Of a DNA stretch of 64,000 bases, positions 44,430 to 57,893 are shown in pieces. Both the position numbers and the translations under genes were made by a program. A model generated the notes under the pieces. That model was not told where the DNA came from, did no database searches, and saw only the letters and a list, made by a program, of their open reading frames with translations. The stretch's first letter is position 1. Each line of letters starts with the position of its first letter. Source of the stretch: Dyella flagellata (GTDB lineage Bacteria > Pseudomonadota > Gammaproteobacteria > Xanthomonadales > Rhodanobacteraceae); contig NZ_BSOA01000003.1 of assembly GCF_030160275.1 (NCBI RefSeq), positions 124,001-188,000 of the forward strand, in the 5' to 3' direction.

Positions 44430-45065
44430 GTGGAAACCTTAGGCATCCAGCACTACGAAGCCTTCCTGCTGGCCAGCATCGCACTCAACCTCACACCAGG
44501 CCTGGATACGTTCTATATCCTTACCCGCAGCGGTCGCGAAGGGCATGCGGTGGGCATGGCGGCAGCGCTGGGCATCAATGCCGGCTGCATCGTGCACACG
44601 CTGGCGGCCGTGCTGGGGATCTCGGCGATCCTGATGACATCGGCACTCGCCTTCAGTGTGCTGAAGTATCTGGGCGCAGCCTATCTGGTATGGATCGGCT
44701 TGCGCATGCTGTTGTCGCGCGGCGGCACACGGCAGCCAACGGAAACGCGCGGCAAAGGCCTAGGCGCGGCGTTCCGGCAAGGCATGCTTACCAACGTGCT
44801 CAACCCCAAGGTGGCATTGTTCTTTCTCGCGTTCCTGCCGCAATTCGTATCCATGCATGCCACCCACCCGCAAATTGGCCTGCTGCTACTGGGCCTGAGC
44901 TTTATCGGTACCGGCCTGGCCTGGTCGACCGTGCTGGCTTTGATGGGCGCGCGCATTCATCGGCTGCTGACCACCCGCCCGCGATTCGGGCAAGGGATGG
45001 ACCGCCTGTGCGGCACGGTGTTGCTGGCGTTTGGCGTGAAACTCGCGCTGCAGCAGCGCACGTAA
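44430..45065 (+). CDS. LysE/RhtB-family amino-acid exporter
   Basis: The protein is 211 aa with about five or six transmembrane helices. Family motifs are ALNLTPGLDTFYILTRSGREGHAVGMAAALGI at the start, YLVWIGLRML, and FRQGMLTNVLNPKVALFFLAFLPQFV. Members export amino acids or homoserine lactone-like compounds, but the substrate is not evident here. GTG start, 12 bp after the acyltransferase. Confidence 0.92.
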   Translation: METLGIQHYEAFLLASIALNLTPGLDTFYILTRSGREGHAVGMAAALGINAGCIVHTLAAVLGISAILMTSALAFSVLKYLGAAYLVWIGLRMLLSRGGTRQPTETRGKGLGAAFRQGMLTNVLNPKVALFFLAFLPQFVSMHATHPQIGLLLLGLSFIGTGLAWSTVLALMGARIHRLLTTRPRFGQGMDRLCGTVLLAFGVKLALQQRT

Positions 45066-45068
45066 CGC

Positions 45069-45136
45069 GTAGGCTGGAATGGCAATCCCAGCATCGGGAT
45101 GCTGTGTAAAAAGCTGGGATTATCATCCCAGCCTAC
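45069..45136. repeat. REP pair
   Basis: Units at 45069-45092 (one stem mismatch, CTGGAAT) and 45113-45136 lie between the convergent LysE and DUF4410-like genes. Confidence 0.88.
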
Positions 45137-45172
45137 GCGCTTCATCTCCACAACCGCCCTCGATCGAGCCGG

Positions 45173-45736
45173 CTATTTCGCCTCTGCGGCCAATCCAGTC
45201 GGCCCACCCACGGCCTGCTGGTAATTGTGCTGCAGATACTCCTGGGAAACAGTAGCAATGCGATCGAGCATGCCCACGTCGCTTCCCCCAAAACTGTACG
45301 CCCCGCCCATCGCAGCGGCACGCTGGTAGAACTCCGGATCGGCCACGACTTTTCCGGTCGAGGCATCGACCAGCCGCAGCTTCATTACGACCGCCGAACT
45401 TCCCGCGAACGCTCCGCCCCAAATGCGACCAGCGGTAGTAACGAACTTCAACTGCGTTACGACCGGTTCGATTTGCAGGGTGCGCCCATCGGTGCCCTGG
45501 GAATCCCAGCCGGAGATCACCGGCTGAAGCTTGGTTTGCAGATTACCCTCGATCTTCTGCAACGCCTCGGCATTACCCTTCGCATCGGCCGAAGCGGTCA
45601 ACGGAAGCAGCTTGAAGTGCTGGAAGTTCGCGAGCCGCTCTGACGGCGGCGGGTTTTGGGTCACGTCCGGCTTGATGTTCGTAACGCACGCAGTGAGAGC
45701 CACCGTCATACCTAACAGCAGAAAATACCTTTTCAT
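45173..45736 (-). CDS. DUF4410-like lipoprotein
   Basis: The protein is 187 aa with a signal peptide and LTAC lipobox (Cys about residue 17). The mature part contains LQTKLQPVISGWDSQ, TLQIEPVVTQLKFVTTAGRIWGGAFAGSSAVVMKLRLVDASTGKVVADPEF, which resembles DUF4410, a family of periplasmic lipoproteins of unknown role. It stands alone between other small exported proteins. Confidence 0.7.
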   Translation of the reverse strand: MKRYFLLLGMTVALTACVTNIKPDVTQNPPPSERLANFQHFKLLPLTASADAKGNAEALQKIEGNLQTKLQPVISGWDSQGTDGRTLQIEPVVTQLKFVTTAGRIWGGAFAGSSAVVMKLRLVDASTGKVVADPEFYQRAAAMGGAYSFGGSDVGMLDRIATVSQEYLQHNYQQAVGGPTGLAAEAK

Positions 45737-45808
45737 AATGCCCCCTATGGCCTTTGATCCATCACATTTGTCCCGAGCGTCGCTCGGCTTATCAGTATAT
45801 AGGGACGG

Positions 45809-46255
45809 TCATGGGCAATTTTCTTTTCTTTCGTTGTCGGACAAACCGATGATGAGCCAGCGGTTGTCGGTATAGCCAAGCGTTATGACGTCGGTGCCGC
45901 AATGATGCACGTGCCCATCTACCGTGAACTTGTAAGGCGCCCACACCACGGCAAGATCATGATCCACTTGCACCCGTGGATGATCGATGTGCTCGGCGAT
46001 GGTTCCGCCTCGATGTGCTGCAATGGCATCGGCCAGGGCATCGATACTCAATCGGTGTAGTTCGCCTTGGTGCATGCTGGTGATTTCGATATGCGGCGCC
46101 GCCACGGTGAGCATGGCGTTCTTGTCCTGACGCCCCAGGGCATCGAAAAACTTATGCACGGGTTCCATGACCTGAGAAGCCTGGTCGGCGGCGTGACAGG
46201 GAACCCATGAGCACAGCATCAGCGTGCCGGCAAGAATGGATTTGCGAAGTTGCAT
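45809..46255 (-). CDS. Exported SnoaL/NTF2-like protein
   Basis: The protein is about 148 aa with a Sec signal peptide (cleavage after PCHA) and a compact cone-shaped NTF2/SnoaL-like domain (VMEPVHKFFDALGRQDKNAMLTVAAPHIEI, VWAPYKFTVDGHVHHCGTDVITL). Such domains bind small ligands or act as simple lyases, and no catalytic role can be claimed. ATG 46255 is preferred over a GTG at 46264. Confidence 0.7.
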   Translation of the reverse strand: MQLRKSILAGTLMLCSWVPCHAADQASQVMEPVHKFFDALGRQDKNAMLTVAAPHIEITSMHQGELHRLSIDALADAIAAHRGGTIAEHIDHPRVQVDHDLAVVWAPYKFTVDGHVHHCGTDVITLGYTDNRWLIIGLSDNERKENCP

Positions 46256-46334
46256 GATGGACACCCTCTCTCGATGTGCCGGCCATCGTGGCCTGCGCTC
46301 GAACAGGACGCCAAGTGCCCATGGTCAGTGGTGC

Positions 46335-47354
46335 TCAACGCTCCGAATGCCCCGACTCGTCGTAATCGCGATGGGTCAGCAGGCCGGGACGGATCAGGTC
46401 GATGAAGGCCTGCGCCTCCTTGCTCAGGAACTTACCCTTGCGCATCGCCACGCCATAGCTGCGCGGCGGGAAGTACTGGCGCATGTTGCGCACCGCCAAG
46501 CGTTGGCGATCCGCCTCGGTGATGCAGATGCTGGTGACGATGGAGATACCCATCCCCATCGCCACATACTCCTTGATTACTTCCCATCCGCCGACTTCGA
46601 TGGCGACGTGATAAGGCACTTGCCGCTGCTGGAACACCAGGTCCACCAGCCGGTAGGTGGAAAGGCGTTGCGGCGGCAGGATCAGGCCATATGGCGACAG
46701 ATCTTCCAGCAGCACGTTCTGCCGATGCGCGAGCGGGTGATCCAGCGGCGTGATCAACAGAGGGTCGTAGTGATAGACCGGCGCCCAGGCGATGTCGTTG
46801 GGCACGTCGAGCATCGAGCCCACGGCGAAGTCGGCCTCGTCCGCGCGCAACAACGCCAGGCCATCCTTGCCGGTGACGTTGGCCAGCTGTAACTGCACTT
46901 CGGGGTAGCGTTCGCGATACTGCCGCACCAGGCCAGGCAGCAGGTACTGGATGGTGGACGTGCCGGCCGCCACCGTCAGCTTGCCCGCGTGCATGCCTTT
47001 CACCTTCGCATGGAACTGGCGATCGAGGTTTTCCCAGCCCTCCACCAGGGGGCGCGCCAGTTCGTACAGCGCTTCACCGGCGTCGGTGAGATTGATGCGC
47101 CGGCGGCTGCGACGCAGCAGCTCCACCCCCAGCTCCCGCTCCAGCGCCTGCAACTGCAGGCTGATCGAGGGCTGGGACAGGTACAGCGCCTCGGCGGCAC
47201 GACTGAGCGTGCCTAGCTTTACCGTGGTGACGAAGGCGCGCATCTGCTTAAGGCGATTGCCCTTGTAGTAGTACCGGCCGCCGTCTGCTTTCGGGGTGGC
47301 AGCCTTGCGCCTTGGCGCGCGCTTCACGCTGCCGGATGCTAGCTTTTTTGCCAT
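46335..47354 (-). CDS. LysR-family regulator (CysB-like), divergent from aceB
   Basis: The protein is 339 aa with a basic N-terminal extension (about 30 residues), a LysR HTH (KQMRAFVTTVKLGTLSRAAEALYLSQPSISLQLQALERELG) and a periplasmic-binding-type effector domain (CysB/Cbl-like). Divergence from the glyoxylate-shunt genes suggests it controls aceB-aceA. Candidate binding sites lie in the shared promoter region. The coinducer is unknown. Confidence 0.9.
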   Translation of the reverse strand: MAKKLASGSVKRAPRRKAATPKADGGRYYYKGNRLKQMRAFVTTVKLGTLSRAAEALYLSQPSISLQLQALERELGVELLRRSRRRINLTDAGEALYELARPLVEGWENLDRQFHAKVKGMHAGKLTVAAGTSTIQYLLPGLVRQYRERYPEVQLQLANVTGKDGLALLRADEADFAVGSMLDVPNDIAWAPVYHYDPLLITPLDHPLAHRQNVLLEDLSPYGLILPPQRLSTYRLVDLVFQQRQVPYHVAIEVGGWEVIKEYVAMGMGISIVTSICITEADRQRLAVRNMRQYFPPRSYGVAMRKGKFLSKEAQAFIDLIRPGLLTHRDYDESGHSER

Positions 47355-47391
47355 GTTCGGCCTCCAGACAGGCCCCAGGATGACAGCTTCT

Positions 47392-47455
47392 TCAATAGCT
47401 TATGCTATGTATTGACAATTTGAATATCTAAAATTGAAACATTTGCTTTGTCAAA
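47392..47455. promoter_or_regulatory. LysR-type binding site between the regulator and aceB
   Basis: In an AT-rich stretch, ATAGC-TTAT-GCTAT (47395-47408) is a perfect palindrome nested in TCAATA-N12-TATTGA (47392-47415). A TTGACAA/TTGTCAA pair (47412-47418 and 47448-47454) lies next to it. This fits a LysR-type T-N11-A operator plus promoter elements for aceB. Confidence 0.55.
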
Positions 47456-47516
47456 TCTTACCTCGCTGGCCTAGCTTTCCATCGCACCCGATCAACCCAA
47501 GGTGGAGAAGCAGCCC

Positions 47517-49112
47517 ATGGCAGTACCCAGCGAAAAACTCGTCAGCCGGCCGATCGAGATCCAAGCGGACACTACCGGTTACGAGGACCTTCTTACCCCC
47601 GAGGCCCTGGCCTTCCTGGCCCGCCTGCACCGCTTTGCGGAACCGCGACGCCGGCAGTTGCTGGAGGCACGGCGCCAGCGCCAGGCCTGTTACGACGCCG
47701 GAGTCTTGCCGGATTTCCGGCCCGACACCCAGGACATCCGCCAGGGTGACTGGACCGTAGCCCCGATTCCCACCGCCTTGCAGGATCGGCGGGTGGAGAT
47801 CACCGGGCCGGTCGAACGCAAGATGATCATCAACGCGCTGAACTCGGGCGCGAAGGTGTTCATGGCCGACTTCGAGGACTCCTCCGCGCCCAGCTTCGCC
47901 AACCAGCTGGATGGCCAGCTCAACCTGCGCGACGCGGTGGACGGCACGCTGGAATACCGCGCCCCCGAGGGCAAGCACTATCGCGTGGGCGCCAATCCGG
48001 CGGTGCTGGTGATCCGCCCGCGCGGCTGGCATCTGCCCGAACGGCACATCACTGTTTACGGCGAACCCATCGCCGGCGCCCTGGTCGACTTCGGCCTGTT
48101 CGCCTTCCACAACGCGCGCAAACTGCATGCGCGCGAGCGCGGCCCGTACTTCTACCTGCCCAAGCTGGAAGCGATGGAAGAGGCGGCGCTATGGAATGAA
48201 GTGATGGCGCTGGCCGAGGACGAACTCGACCTGCCATACGGCTGCATGAAAGCCACCGTGCTGATCGAAACGCTGCCGGCGGTGTTCCAGATGCACGAGA
48301 TCCTGCATGCGCTGCGCGAGCGCGTGGTCGGGCTCAACTGCGGCCGCTGGGACTACATCTTTTCCTACCTGAAGACCTTCCGCGGCCACCGCGACCGCTT
48401 GCTGCCTGACCGCGGCCAGGTGCTGATGACGGTGCCGTTCCTGAAGGCGTATTCGGAACTGCTGATTCAGACCTGCCATCGCCGCGGCGCGTTCGCCATG
48501 GGTGGCATGGCAGCACAGATTCCGATCAAGAACGACGAGGAAGCGAACGAACAGGCGATGGCCAAGGTGCGCGCCGACAAGTTGCGCGAAGTGCAGGCCG
48601 GCCACGATGGCACCTGGGTGGCGCATCCCGCGCTGGTAGCCGTGGCGATGGAAATCTTCGATCGCCACATGCCGACGCCGAACCAGCTCCACGTCAAGCG
48701 CGACGACGTGCAAGCAGACCGCGACACGCTGATCGCGCCTTGCGGCGGCACCATCACCCGCGCCGGCTTCGACAACAACGTGGAAGTGGCATTGCGCTAT
48801 ACCGCCGCCTGGCTGGAAGGCCTGGGCTGCGTACCGATCCATAACCTGATGGAGGATGCGGCCACCGCCGAAATCGCCCGCTCGCAGCTGTGGCAGTGGC
48901 TGCATCACGGCAGCCTGGAATTCACCGACCACGCGCCGATCGATTTCGCGCTGTTCGATCACGCCCTCGCCACGCACGCACATCGCCTGCAAGGGAGCAC
49001 GCTGCCCGGCGCACGCCGCGCCGCCGATGCCGCTCGCCTGCTTGCCGAACTCACCCACGACGATGAACTCGGCAACTTCCTCACCCTTCCCGCTTACGAA
49101 CAGCTCGCTTGA
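47517..49112 (+). CDS. aceB: Malate synthase A
   Basis: The protein is about 531 aa. It condenses glyoxylate with acetyl-CoA to malate in the glyoxylate shunt. Motifs include [13 protein letters not shown] (metal/substrate Asp-Glu), [39 protein letters not shown] and [20 protein letters not shown] 47517 has GGAG at normal spacing, and an in-frame GTG at 47502 is less likely. aceA follows 31 bp downstream. Confidence 0.97.
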   Translation: MAVPSEKLVSRPIEIQADTTGYEDLLTPEALAFLARLHRFAEPRRRQLLEARRQRQACYDAGVLPDFRPDTQDIRQGDWTVAPIPTALQDRRVEITGPVERKMIINALNSGAKVFMADFEDSSAPSFANQLDGQLNLRDAVDGTLEYRAPEGKHYRVGANPAVLVIRPRGWHLPERHITVYGEPIAGALVDFGLFAFHNARKLHARERGPYFYLPKLEAMEEAALWNEVMALAEDELDLPYGCMKATVLIETLPAVFQMHEILHALRERVVGLNCGRWDYIFSYLKTFRGHRDRLLPDRGQVLMTVPFLKAYSELLIQTCHRRGAFAMGGMAAQIPIKNDEEANEQAMAKVRADKLREVQAGHDGTWVAHPALVAVAMEIFDRHMPTPNQLHVKRDDVQADRDTLIAPCGGTITRAGFDNNVEVALRYTAAWLEGLGCVPIHNLMEDAATAEIARSQLWQWLHHGSLEFTDHAPIDFALFDHALATHAHRLQGSTLPGARRAADAARLLAELTHDDELGNFLTLPAYEQLA

Positions 49113-49143
49113 TCGCGCGCACAACAAAAAAGGAGCACGCGCC

Positions 49144-50439
<1,296 letters not shown>

Positions 50440-50484
50440 TGAGCACCATGCACCCTCTCCCTGCGGGGCGAGGGTGCCTACGCG

Positions 50485-50814
50485 CTAAAACACATAATAG
50501 AAAATCAAGCTAGCGACCAAGGACGACGCAACGAAATACAAGATCATCCGCTTATACATTTGCTGCGATGGCATCAGCGGCTGTCCCCGCTGGATGCGAT
50601 TGGCGCCGTCCCATGAAATGGGCAGGAAGGTGCACGCAAATACCAGGCAAATCAACAGCAGCGCCAGCAAATTCCACAAAAGCGCATCGTCCCGCGCGGA
50701 GCCGTCCAGATGGATATGGGTGGCCATGCCAATGATGCAGCCCGCTACCCCGCCGACGCTCAATCTTGATAGCCGTACGAAAGGTGCGGCTTTCAAGGCT
50801 TCTCCCCATTGCAT
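50485..50814 (-). CDS. Small integral membrane protein of unknown function
   Basis: The protein is about 109 aa with three likely transmembrane helices (LSVGGVAGCIIGMATHI, LWNLLALLLICLVFACTFLPI, MILYFVASSLVASLIFYYVF) separated by charged loops. A GGGAGA site fits ATG 50814 better than 50838. No family is recognised. Confidence 0.6.
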   Translation of the reverse strand: MQWGEALKAAPFVRLSRLSVGGVAGCIIGMATHIHLDGSARDDALLWNLLALLLICLVFACTFLPISWDGANRIQRGQPLMPSQQMYKRMILYFVASSLVASLIFYYVF

Positions 50815-50920
50815 GCTCGATCTCCCAGGGTCATCCATGCATTACAAACTGACATCGTTCCACACAGCTGTACCGATCAATCCAGCCCTCGATCGATCAG
50901 CGACGCAAACCATCAGGGAC

Positions 50921-50942
50921 GTAGAGGGATGACAATCCCAGC
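50921..50942. repeat. Degenerate single REP unit
   Basis: GTAGAGGGATGACAATCCCAGC retains the head and hairpin of a left unit but has lost part of the stem, and no partner unit follows. It lies just past the comM stop. Confidence 0.7.
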
Positions 50943-50953
50943 TTTGCGCGTGG

Positions 50954-52471
<1,518 letters not shown>

Positions 52472-52559
52472 GGGCCACCCATGCAAACGGAGTCGCTGAT
52501 TGATCGGCCCATCGAGCGACTCCATGGCATCTGCGCAAAATGAGGACGAAAACGGCCGC

Positions 52560-52594
52560 CCCCGATTCCTTGGGGTGATGGTGACGAATCGGGG
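52560..52594 (-). terminator. Possible hairpin terminator after ubiK
   Basis: CCCCGATTC (52560-52568) and GAATCGGGG (52586-52594) form a 9-bp stem with a 17-nt loop between ubiK and comM. No clear U-tract follows, so it may instead be a structured spacer. Confidence 0.35.
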
Positions 52595-52612
52595 ACGGCT
52601 ACCGGAACTGGA

Positions 52613-52870
52613 TTAGACCCCGCGGGATGAGACGGCGGCTTCCAGTTCCGCCACGCGTTTTTCGAGTTCCTCGACCCTGGCGCGGGTACGCGCCAATACC
52701 TGGGTCTGAACTTCGAATTCCTCGCGGGTAACCAGCTCGAGATGGCGCAGTCCCTGCGCCAGGACATCGTGGAAATTGGCGCGCAAATCCTTATGCGCGT
52801 CCACCATCCCTGGCGGAACCAACGAAACTAGTCGCAGGGCAATCTGGTCGATATCCTGCCTGCCCATCAT
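52613..52870 (-). CDS. ubiK: Ubiquinone biosynthesis accessory factor UbiK (BMFP family)
   Basis: The protein is about 85 aa. A short amphipathic N-terminus is followed by DLRANFHDVLAQGLRHLELVTREEFEVQTQVLARTRARVEELEKRVAELE. That is the conserved BMFP segment and a C-terminal trimerising coiled coil. UbiK works with UbiJ, also encoded in this window, in aerobic ubiquinone synthesis. Twin ATGs (52870/52867) follow a GAGG site. The ORF start at 52945 is not needed. Confidence 0.9.
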   Translation of the reverse strand: MMGRQDIDQIALRLVSLVPPGMVDAHKDLRANFHDVLAQGLRHLELVTREEFEVQTQVLARTRARVEELEKRVAELEAAVSSRGV

Positions 52871-52954
52871 GGTAGGCACCTCGAACTCGTCGGGGAGTAG
52901 TTTATGAAGAAGGGGAAAAGCCGCGCCATCGGTGTGCTCCGTCAAAACGTGTAG

Positions 52955-53395
<441 letters not shown>

Positions 53396-53941
53396 TCAGG
53401 CCGGGTCGCGCAGCTCGGGCCGGTTGCGCACGATGCGCTGGTGATGGACCAGCAGCCCGCCGTAGTAGCAGACGTAATAACCCACGACCAGGCCAAACGT
53501 GAGCAGGGTCAGCGGACTCTGGCCGATGCCGGGGCCGTGGAGGGGCTGTGTGGCGCCGGTCGGGTCCTGCATCGCCGGCCCTAGCATGGCGAAGCGCCAT
53601 ACCAGGCGTGCCAGCAACAAGGCGGTGACGAGGGCGCCGATGTAAGGATTGGGCACATAGCAGTCGCCTTTCACCGGGTGCACCTCGAACCGGCTGAGGC
53701 GAAGCCCGAGCAAGCCCAGTGCGGCGCCGGCCAACACTCCGCCGGCCAGGCCCTCCAGCAGCCGCAGGTCGTGCATGACGGCTAGCGTGATGAGGCCGGC
53801 AATCGCGGCGAGGATCGCGATGCGCAGGATCATTCGTGTACGCCGGATCGGCTGCGGGCCAAACTGCCTGCGCACTCGCCGCCATACGGCGAACGCGATC
53901 ACCGGGATCAGGACCAGCGGCATGCTGAAATGGGGTTCCAT
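53396..53941 (-). CDS. Multi-pass membrane protein (CcdC/DUF1453-like)
   Basis: The protein is about 181 aa with four or five transmembrane segments (PLVLIPVIAFAVWRRVRR, MILRIAILAAIAGLITLAV, LEGLAGGVLAGAALGLLG, LTLLTFGLVVGYYVCYYGGLLV). The layout (RRQFGPQPIRRTRMILR then HPVKGDCYVPNPYIGALVTALLLARLVWR) resembles DUF1453/CcdC-type proteins. Function unknown. Confidence 0.6.
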   Translation of the reverse strand: MEPHFSMPLVLIPVIAFAVWRRVRRQFGPQPIRRTRMILRIAILAAIAGLITLAVMHDLRLLEGLAGGVLAGAALGLLGLRLSRFEVHPVKGDCYVPNPYIGALVTALLLARLVWRFAMLGPAMQDPTGATQPLHGPGIGQSPLTLLTFGLVVGYYVCYYGGLLVHHQRIVRNRPELRDPA

Positions 53942-54034
53942 GAGGTCTGCCAACCAAGGAGTCCCGCGCAGATTAGCAGCCGCTTCGATGACAGGCGATT
54001 GACACCCGTCATGCGCTTTGCCCGCGACGAATGC

Positions 54035-54778
54035 CTACTTGGCCTTGCCCTGGTTGGCCACGGCGGCCATCTTGGCAGCGATCGCATCCGCGTCGCCCAG
54101 GTAGTAGTGGCGCAGCGGCTTGAGCTGTTCGTCGAACTCGTACACCAGCGGCACGCCGTTGGGAATGTTCAACTCGACGATTTCCTCGTCGGAAATCTGG
54201 TCGAGGTACTTCACCAGCGCGCGGATCGAATTGCCGTGCGCCACCAGCAGCACGCGCTGGCCACTGCGGATGGCAGGCGCCAGCACTTCATTCCAATACG
54301 GCATCACGCGCTCGACGGTGTCCTTCAGGCACTCGGTGTCCGGAATCAGCTTCGGGTCGAGTCCGGTGTAGCGCGGGTCCTCAAGCGAAGGGTTTTCCGC
54401 GCGCGGCAGCGGCGGCGGTGGAATGTCATAGCTGCGGCGCCAGACCTTCACCTGGTCCTCGCCGTACTTGGCCGCGGTTTCGGCCTTGTTGAGACCGGTG
54501 AGGCCGCCGTAGTGGCGTTCGTTGAGGCGCCAGTCGGTAAGCACCGGTATCCACATCAGGTCCATTGCGTCCTGCACATGCCACAGCGTGCGCACCGCGC
54601 GCTTGAGTACCGAGGTATGCGCCACGTCGAAGTGATAACCCGCCTGCACCAGCAGTTCGCCCGACTCGCGCGCCTCCGCGGCGCCCTGCTCGGTGATGTC
54701 CACGTCAGCCCAGCCGCTGAAGCGGTTTTCGAGGTTCCATTGGGATTGGCCGTGACGGATCAGGACTAGCTTGTGCAT
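54035..54778 (-). CDS. gpmA: 2,3-bisphosphoglycerate-dependent phosphoglycerate mutase
   Basis: The 247-aa glycolytic enzyme interconverts 3- and 2-phosphoglycerate. It has the phosphohistidine loop [36 protein letters not shown], and the second catalytic histidine in [19 protein letters not shown] 54778 starts the conserved [10 protein letters not shown]. The ORF start at 54844 is an artefact. Confidence 0.97.
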   Translation of the reverse strand: MHKLVLIRHGQSQWNLENRFSGWADVDITEQGAAEARESGELLVQAGYHFDVAHTSVLKRAVRTLWHVQDAMDLMWIPVLTDWRLNERHYGGLTGLNKAETAAKYGEDQVKVWRRSYDIPPPPLPRAENPSLEDPRYTGLDPKLIPDTECLKDTVERVMPYWNEVLAPAIRSGQRVLLVAHGNSIRALVKYLDQISDEEIVELNIPNGVPLVYEFDEQLKPLRHYYLGDADAIAAKMAAVANQGKAK

Positions 54779-54924
54779 GGTTTCGGTTCGAAGGTAAGCG
54801 GAGACAAGAAAGGGAATGGTGCAGGCCGTGCCTGACCGCGTCAATTCCCGGCCCTGTCGGAAGTCACGCTAAACCCTGGGCTGGCACCAGGCATCCTATG
54901 TCCAACCCACCAAGGAGGTTCACC

Positions 54925-55572
54925 ATGCGCTTCACGACGTTGGCTCTCGCCCTGACCCTGCTCCTGCCCCTGACGGCGGCCGCCCAGGACATCAGCAAGG
55001 TCAATGGCTCGGTTTCGGTCGATGCCGGTCAACACGCCGGAGACGTGCACAGCGTCAATGGCTCGGTAAACATTGGCGACGGCGCCGTCGTGCAGGATGC
55101 CAAGACCGTGAACGGTTCGGTGCACCTGGGCGCCAAGGCGCAGGCCGCAAGCGTACGCGCGGTCAACGGTGCGGAGACCCTCGCTCAAGGTGCCCAGGTG
55201 CGTGGCGATGTGAGCAGCACGAACGGAGGTATTTCGCTAGCCTCCGATGCGGACGTATCCGGCAATGTAGCCAACGTCAACGGCTCCATCCGGCTTGATC
55301 GCGCTCACGTCGGTGGCGGCCTGGAAACCACCAACGGCGACATCACCCTGGGTGAAGGTGCGCGCGTGGACGGCGGCATCGTGGTCAACGAGCAACACGG
55401 CTGGAGCATTGGCAGTCGCCCACCGCGCGTAATCATCGGCCCGCATGCGGTCGTTCGCGGCACGCTGGATTTTCACCGCGAGGTGGTCCTTGAGGTCAGC
55501 GACAGCGCGCAGATCGGCCCCGTGAAAGGCGCCACGCCGGTGCGTTTCAGCGGCGCCCAGCCCTTGAACTGA
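54925..55572 (+). CDS. Exported beta-solenoid-like repeat protein
   Basis: The protein is about 215 aa with a Sec signal peptide (MRFTTLALALTLLLPLTAAAQ). About eight imperfect repeats of roughly 18-20 residues follow, built around VNGSVxLGxxAxV (for example VNGSVNIGDGAVVQ). This spacing suggests a small beta-helix like bactofilins or polymer-forming cytoskeletal proteins, but targeted to the periplasm. An AAGGAGG site precedes ATG 54925. Function unknown. Confidence 0.7.
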   Translation: MRFTTLALALTLLLPLTAAAQDISKVNGSVSVDAGQHAGDVHSVNGSVNIGDGAVVQDAKTVNGSVHLGAKAQAASVRAVNGAETLAQGAQVRGDVSSTNGGISLASDADVSGNVANVNGSIRLDRAHVGGGLETTNGDITLGEGARVDGGIVVNEQHGWSIGSRPPRVIIGPHAVVRGTLDFHREVVLEVSDSAQIGPVKGATPVRFSGAQPLN

Positions 55573-55575
55573 GCG

Positions 55576-56614
<1,039 letters not shown>

Positions 56615-56687
56615 GCGAATGAACGCCAGCCGCCACGGGCCGGAGAGCCATCTAGGCAAGCCCCTGTCCCGTGGCTAGGCTCTCGCC

Positions 56688-57893
56688 ATGCGTGTGACAA
56701 CCCTTCCGCTTGCGGTCACGGCCTATACCGCAACTTCTGCACTGGGCCAAGGCTTGGATGCCCATCTCGACGCGCTTTGCCGGCAGCGCAGCGGCCTGCG
56801 CATCAACGACTTCAGCAACACCCCGTTGCCGTGCTGGATCGGGCGCGTCGATGGCGTGGAAGAGCTTGCGCTGCCGGCCGCCCAAGCCGAGTGGGATTGT
56901 CGCAACAACCGCCTGGCCTGGCTGGGCTTGCGCCAGGATGACTTCCTGGCCAAGGTGCAAGCCGCCCGGGAACGCTATGGAGCCAAGCGTTTGGCCTTGT
57001 TGCTGGGCACCTCCACGGCGAGCATCAGGGCTACCGAGGAAGGTTACCGTCGTCTCGAAGCCGGACGCCTGCCCGCCGACCTGCACCGCAAGAGCATTCA
57101 TACGCCGCATTCGCTTACCGCGTTCGTTGCCGCCGCACTGGGCGTCGAAGGCCCCTGTCTCACCGTTTCCACCGCCTGCTCTTCCAGTGCGAAAGTGTTT
57201 GCCAGCGCGGAACGGCTGATTCGCCTTGGGCTGGTGGATGCAGCCATCGTGGGCGGAGTCGATTCGCTATGCGACAGCACGTTGTTCGGTTTCAACGCAC
57301 TGGAACTCGTATCGCCGGAGCCGTGCCGTCCGTTCGATGCCGCAAGACGCGGCATTTCGATTGGCGAAGCCGCCGGCTTCGCCTTGCTGGAACGCGCACC
57401 ATCCCAACCCCAGGCGGAGCTGCACCTGCTGGGTTGCGGCGAGTCGAGCGATGCGCATCACATGTCCACGCCCGATCCGTCGGGCCTCGGCGCGGAGCTG
57501 GCCTTGCGCGACATCTTCGAGCGCGCGGGCATCGCCGCATCCGCGGTGGACTACATCAACCTGCATGGCACGGCGAGCCAGAAGAACGATGCGATGGAAG
57601 CGGCAGTCGTCGCACGCCTGTTTCCCACCAGCACGCGCGTGAGCTCCACCAAAGGCCTCACCGGCCACAGCCTGGGTGCGGCCGGGATCGTCGAAGCGGT
57701 GATCACGATGCTGGCCTTGCGCGAGGGCTTCGTACCCGGTAACGCAGGCATTATCGAGCCTGATCCGGCCTGTTCCGAGCACTTTGCATGGCGCAATGAA
57801 ACACGGTCTTTGCGGATAGCACTCAGCCATTCCTTCGGTTTTGGCGGCAGCAATGCCTGCCTTGCCTTTGCACGCGCGGATCACATCGCATGA
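56688..57893 (+). CDS. Beta-ketoacyl-ACP synthase of an aryl-polyene/xanthomonadin pathway
   Basis: The 401-aa condensing enzyme has a full catalytic triad: Cys164 (VSTACSSSAK), His293 (NLHGTASQKND) and His327 (GLTGHSLGAAG). GFGGSNACLAF closes the fold. It is a KAS I/II-like enzyme used to build polyenes. It starts a + strand operon with a KS-like partner and a glycosyltransferase. Opposite lie dehydratase, acyltransferase and ACP genes, consistent with xanthomonadin-type pigment synthesis. Confidence 0.9.
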   Translation: MRVTTLPLAVTAYTATSALGQGLDAHLDALCRQRSGLRINDFSNTPLPCWIGRVDGVEELALPAAQAEWDCRNNRLAWLGLRQDDFLAKVQAARERYGAKRLALLLGTSTASIRATEEGYRRLEAGRLPADLHRKSIHTPHSLTAFVAAALGVEGPCLTVSTACSSSAKVFASAERLIRLGLVDAAIVGGVDSLCDSTLFGFNALELVSPEPCRPFDAARRGISIGEAAGFALLERAPSQPQAELHLLGCGESSDAHHMSTPDPSGLGAELALRDIFERAGIAASAVDYINLHGTASQKNDAMEAAVVARLFPTSTRVSSTKGLTGHSLGAAGIVEAVITMLALREGFVPGNAGIIEPDPACSEHFAWRNETRSLRIALSHSFGFGGSNACLAFARADHIA

